Shown one piece after another: positions 5,070 through 5,557 of a DNA stretch of 5,557 nucleotides. The stretch's first letter is position 1. Each line of letters opens with the position of its first letter. A program made the position numbers and the translations under genes. Location: contig JANPFV010000090.1 of NCBI GenBank assembly GCA_031423615.1, forward strand, positions 1-5,557. Reading direction: 5' to 3'. The notes beneath the pieces are model-generated. The model had not been told where the DNA came from, did no database searches, and was given only the letters and a program-made list of their open reading frames with translations. Source of the DNA: JADLGJ01 sp031423615 (GTDB lineage: Bacteria; Omnitrophota; Gorgyraeia; Zapsychrales; JANLHA01).

Positions 5070-5459
5070 ATGAATATCAAAATTAAAACTTTTCGCAAGG
5101 CCGTAAGCGGCTTGGTCCTTCTGACTTTTCTTGTCGGGCAGATATGGACCCCGTCTTTAGCCCAGGCGCAAGGCATTCCCGGCGTCAATCTTCCTCTGCC
5201 CGGAGCGATGGTAGGAGTCAGCCCCGGTTATTTTCCGATGGCTATTAAGGGTTTGAAAGTTTTTCCTGATAATCCTTTTCGTTTTGATTTTATTCTCGAT
5301 ACGGGCAACTCCAAGTTGGAAGGCCAAAAACTGCTGGACGAAACCAGCGTTTTGATCAAATACTTCCTCACCGCTTTGACCGTTCCCGACGATGATCAGT
5401 GGGTCAACCTTTCTCCGTATGAATCTTTCATGACCTTACGGTCACAAGGGAGAATGTAA
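5070..5459 (+). CDS. Signal-peptide protein, probably truncated copy of a large Omnitrophota-type secreted family
   Basis: The 129-residue product has a long Sec signal peptide (K/R-rich 1-10, hydrophobic 11-25) with cleavage likely after A31-Q32-A33. The mature part reads as the start of a larger domain: L-P-L-P-G-A-M-V (41-48), F65-P-D-N-P-F-R-F-D-F (65-74), L-I-K-Y-F-L (95-100), then V105-P-D-D-D-Q-W-V-N-L-S-P-Y-E118. I remember this run from much longer secreted proteins in Omnitrophota genomes, where the motif continues with a 'KDRIIP'-like stretch and hundreds more residues. Here the sequence after E118 diverges at once and stops 11 residues later. Neither alternative forward frame resumes the expected motif, so an insertion or deletion of a block is likelier than a one-base frameshift. 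Function is unknown. The start lacks a Shine-Dalgarno, but the signal peptide supports it. Confidence 0.65.
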   Translation: MNIKIKTFRKAVSGLVLLTFLVGQIWTPSLAQAQGIPGVNLPLPGAMVGVSPGYFPMAIKGLKVFPDNPFRFDFILDTGNSKLEGQKLLDETSVLIKYFLTALTVPDDDQWVNLSPYESFMTLRSQGRM

Positions 5460-5491
5460 ATATTGGCGAATCGAAGTGCAATTTTAGTTCT

Positions 5492-5521
5492 TTGACAAGG
5501 ACTTTCCGAAGGTGTTATTTT
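5492..5521 (+). promoter_or_regulatory. Candidate sigma-70 promoter at the right edge
   Basis: A perfect -35 hexamer TTGACA (5492-5497) is followed after 18 bases by TATTTT (5516-5521), a four-of-six -10 match. An ATG at 5533 opens a frame (M-Q-L-K-K-H-Q-R) that runs off the window, but it has no well-placed Shine-Dalgarno, so the target gene is not established. Confidence 0.3.
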
Positions 5522-5554
5522 GGTGTGTAGCAATGCAGTTAAAAAAACACCAAA
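5519..5554. repeat. 8-bp inverted repeat at the window edge
   Basis: TTTGGTGT (5519-5526) and ACACCAAA (5547-5554) are exact reverse complements separated by 20 bases that include a run of seven A overlapping the right arm. It overlaps the candidate -10 box. The arms could be an operator, a hairpin, or part of the end of a mobile element; the cut-off window prevents a decision. Confidence 0.4.
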
Positions 5555-5557
5555 GGG

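Noticed and set aside
5425..5530. A one-base frameshift continuing the truncated protein in the next forward frame.
   Set aside because: The frame is open to 5530, but its translation does not resemble the expected continuation of the motif, so a simple frameshift does not explain the truncation.
5484..5557. Minus-strand open frame entering from the right edge and stopping at 5484-5486, possibly the C-terminus of another gene.
   Set aside because: Only about 24 codons with no recognisable motif; another minus-strand frame is also open here, so openness is not informative.

Overview
The window is a tightly packed accessory/housekeeping stretch of a Gram-negative-type bacterium in which all supported genes lie on the + strand. 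It encodes two canonical outer-membrane-type lipoproteins, three Sec-exported proteins, a small integral membrane protein and one cytoplasmic nuclease. Base composition is moderate (roughly mid-40s percent GC by eye). The partial protein at the right end resembles a large secreted family that I remember mainly from Candidatus Omnitrophota genomes. That is the best taxonomic hint, but it rests on recall and not on a search.

Layout. Positions 1-140 are the C-terminal tail of a DUF4139-type protein. Two bases later begins an unrecognised Cys-rich secreted protein (143-1147), followed after a strong Shine-Dalgarno by a small TIMP/netrin-like secreted protein (1162-1530). Next come a DoxX-like four-helix membrane protein (1566-1958) and a DnaQ-like DEDDh 3'-5' exonuclease with an ExoX-type C-terminal module and an N-terminal candidate sliding-clamp-binding peptide (2061-2900). 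A lipoprotein pair follows: LpoB (2962-3570) and a COG3014-type TPR lipoprotein (3579-4886). After a 183-base AT-rich gap, a signal-peptide protein (5070-5459) appears to be cut short just after a conserved motif. The last ~100 bases hold a promoter-like TTGACA box and an 8-bp inverted repeat at the window edge.

The most striking non-coding signal is a small palindromic repeat with core GTAGGG-(5 nt)-CCCTAC. It is present in three intact copies and one degenerate copy whose stem is preserved, all between 1529 and 2943. The copies sit exactly at the boundaries TIMP-like/DoxX, DoxX/exonuclease and exonuclease/LpoB, and two of them contribute bases of the upstream gene's stop codon. They divide the window into likely transcription blocks and look like a REP/MITE-type family acting as intergenic terminators or mRNA-processing hairpins.

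Functionally, most genes concern the cell envelope. LpoB plus COG3014 is a plausible periplasmic/outer-membrane module linked to peptidoglycan synthase activation. The secreted proteins upstream are of unknown role. The exonuclease is unrelated to the envelope theme and is bracketed by the repeats on both sides.
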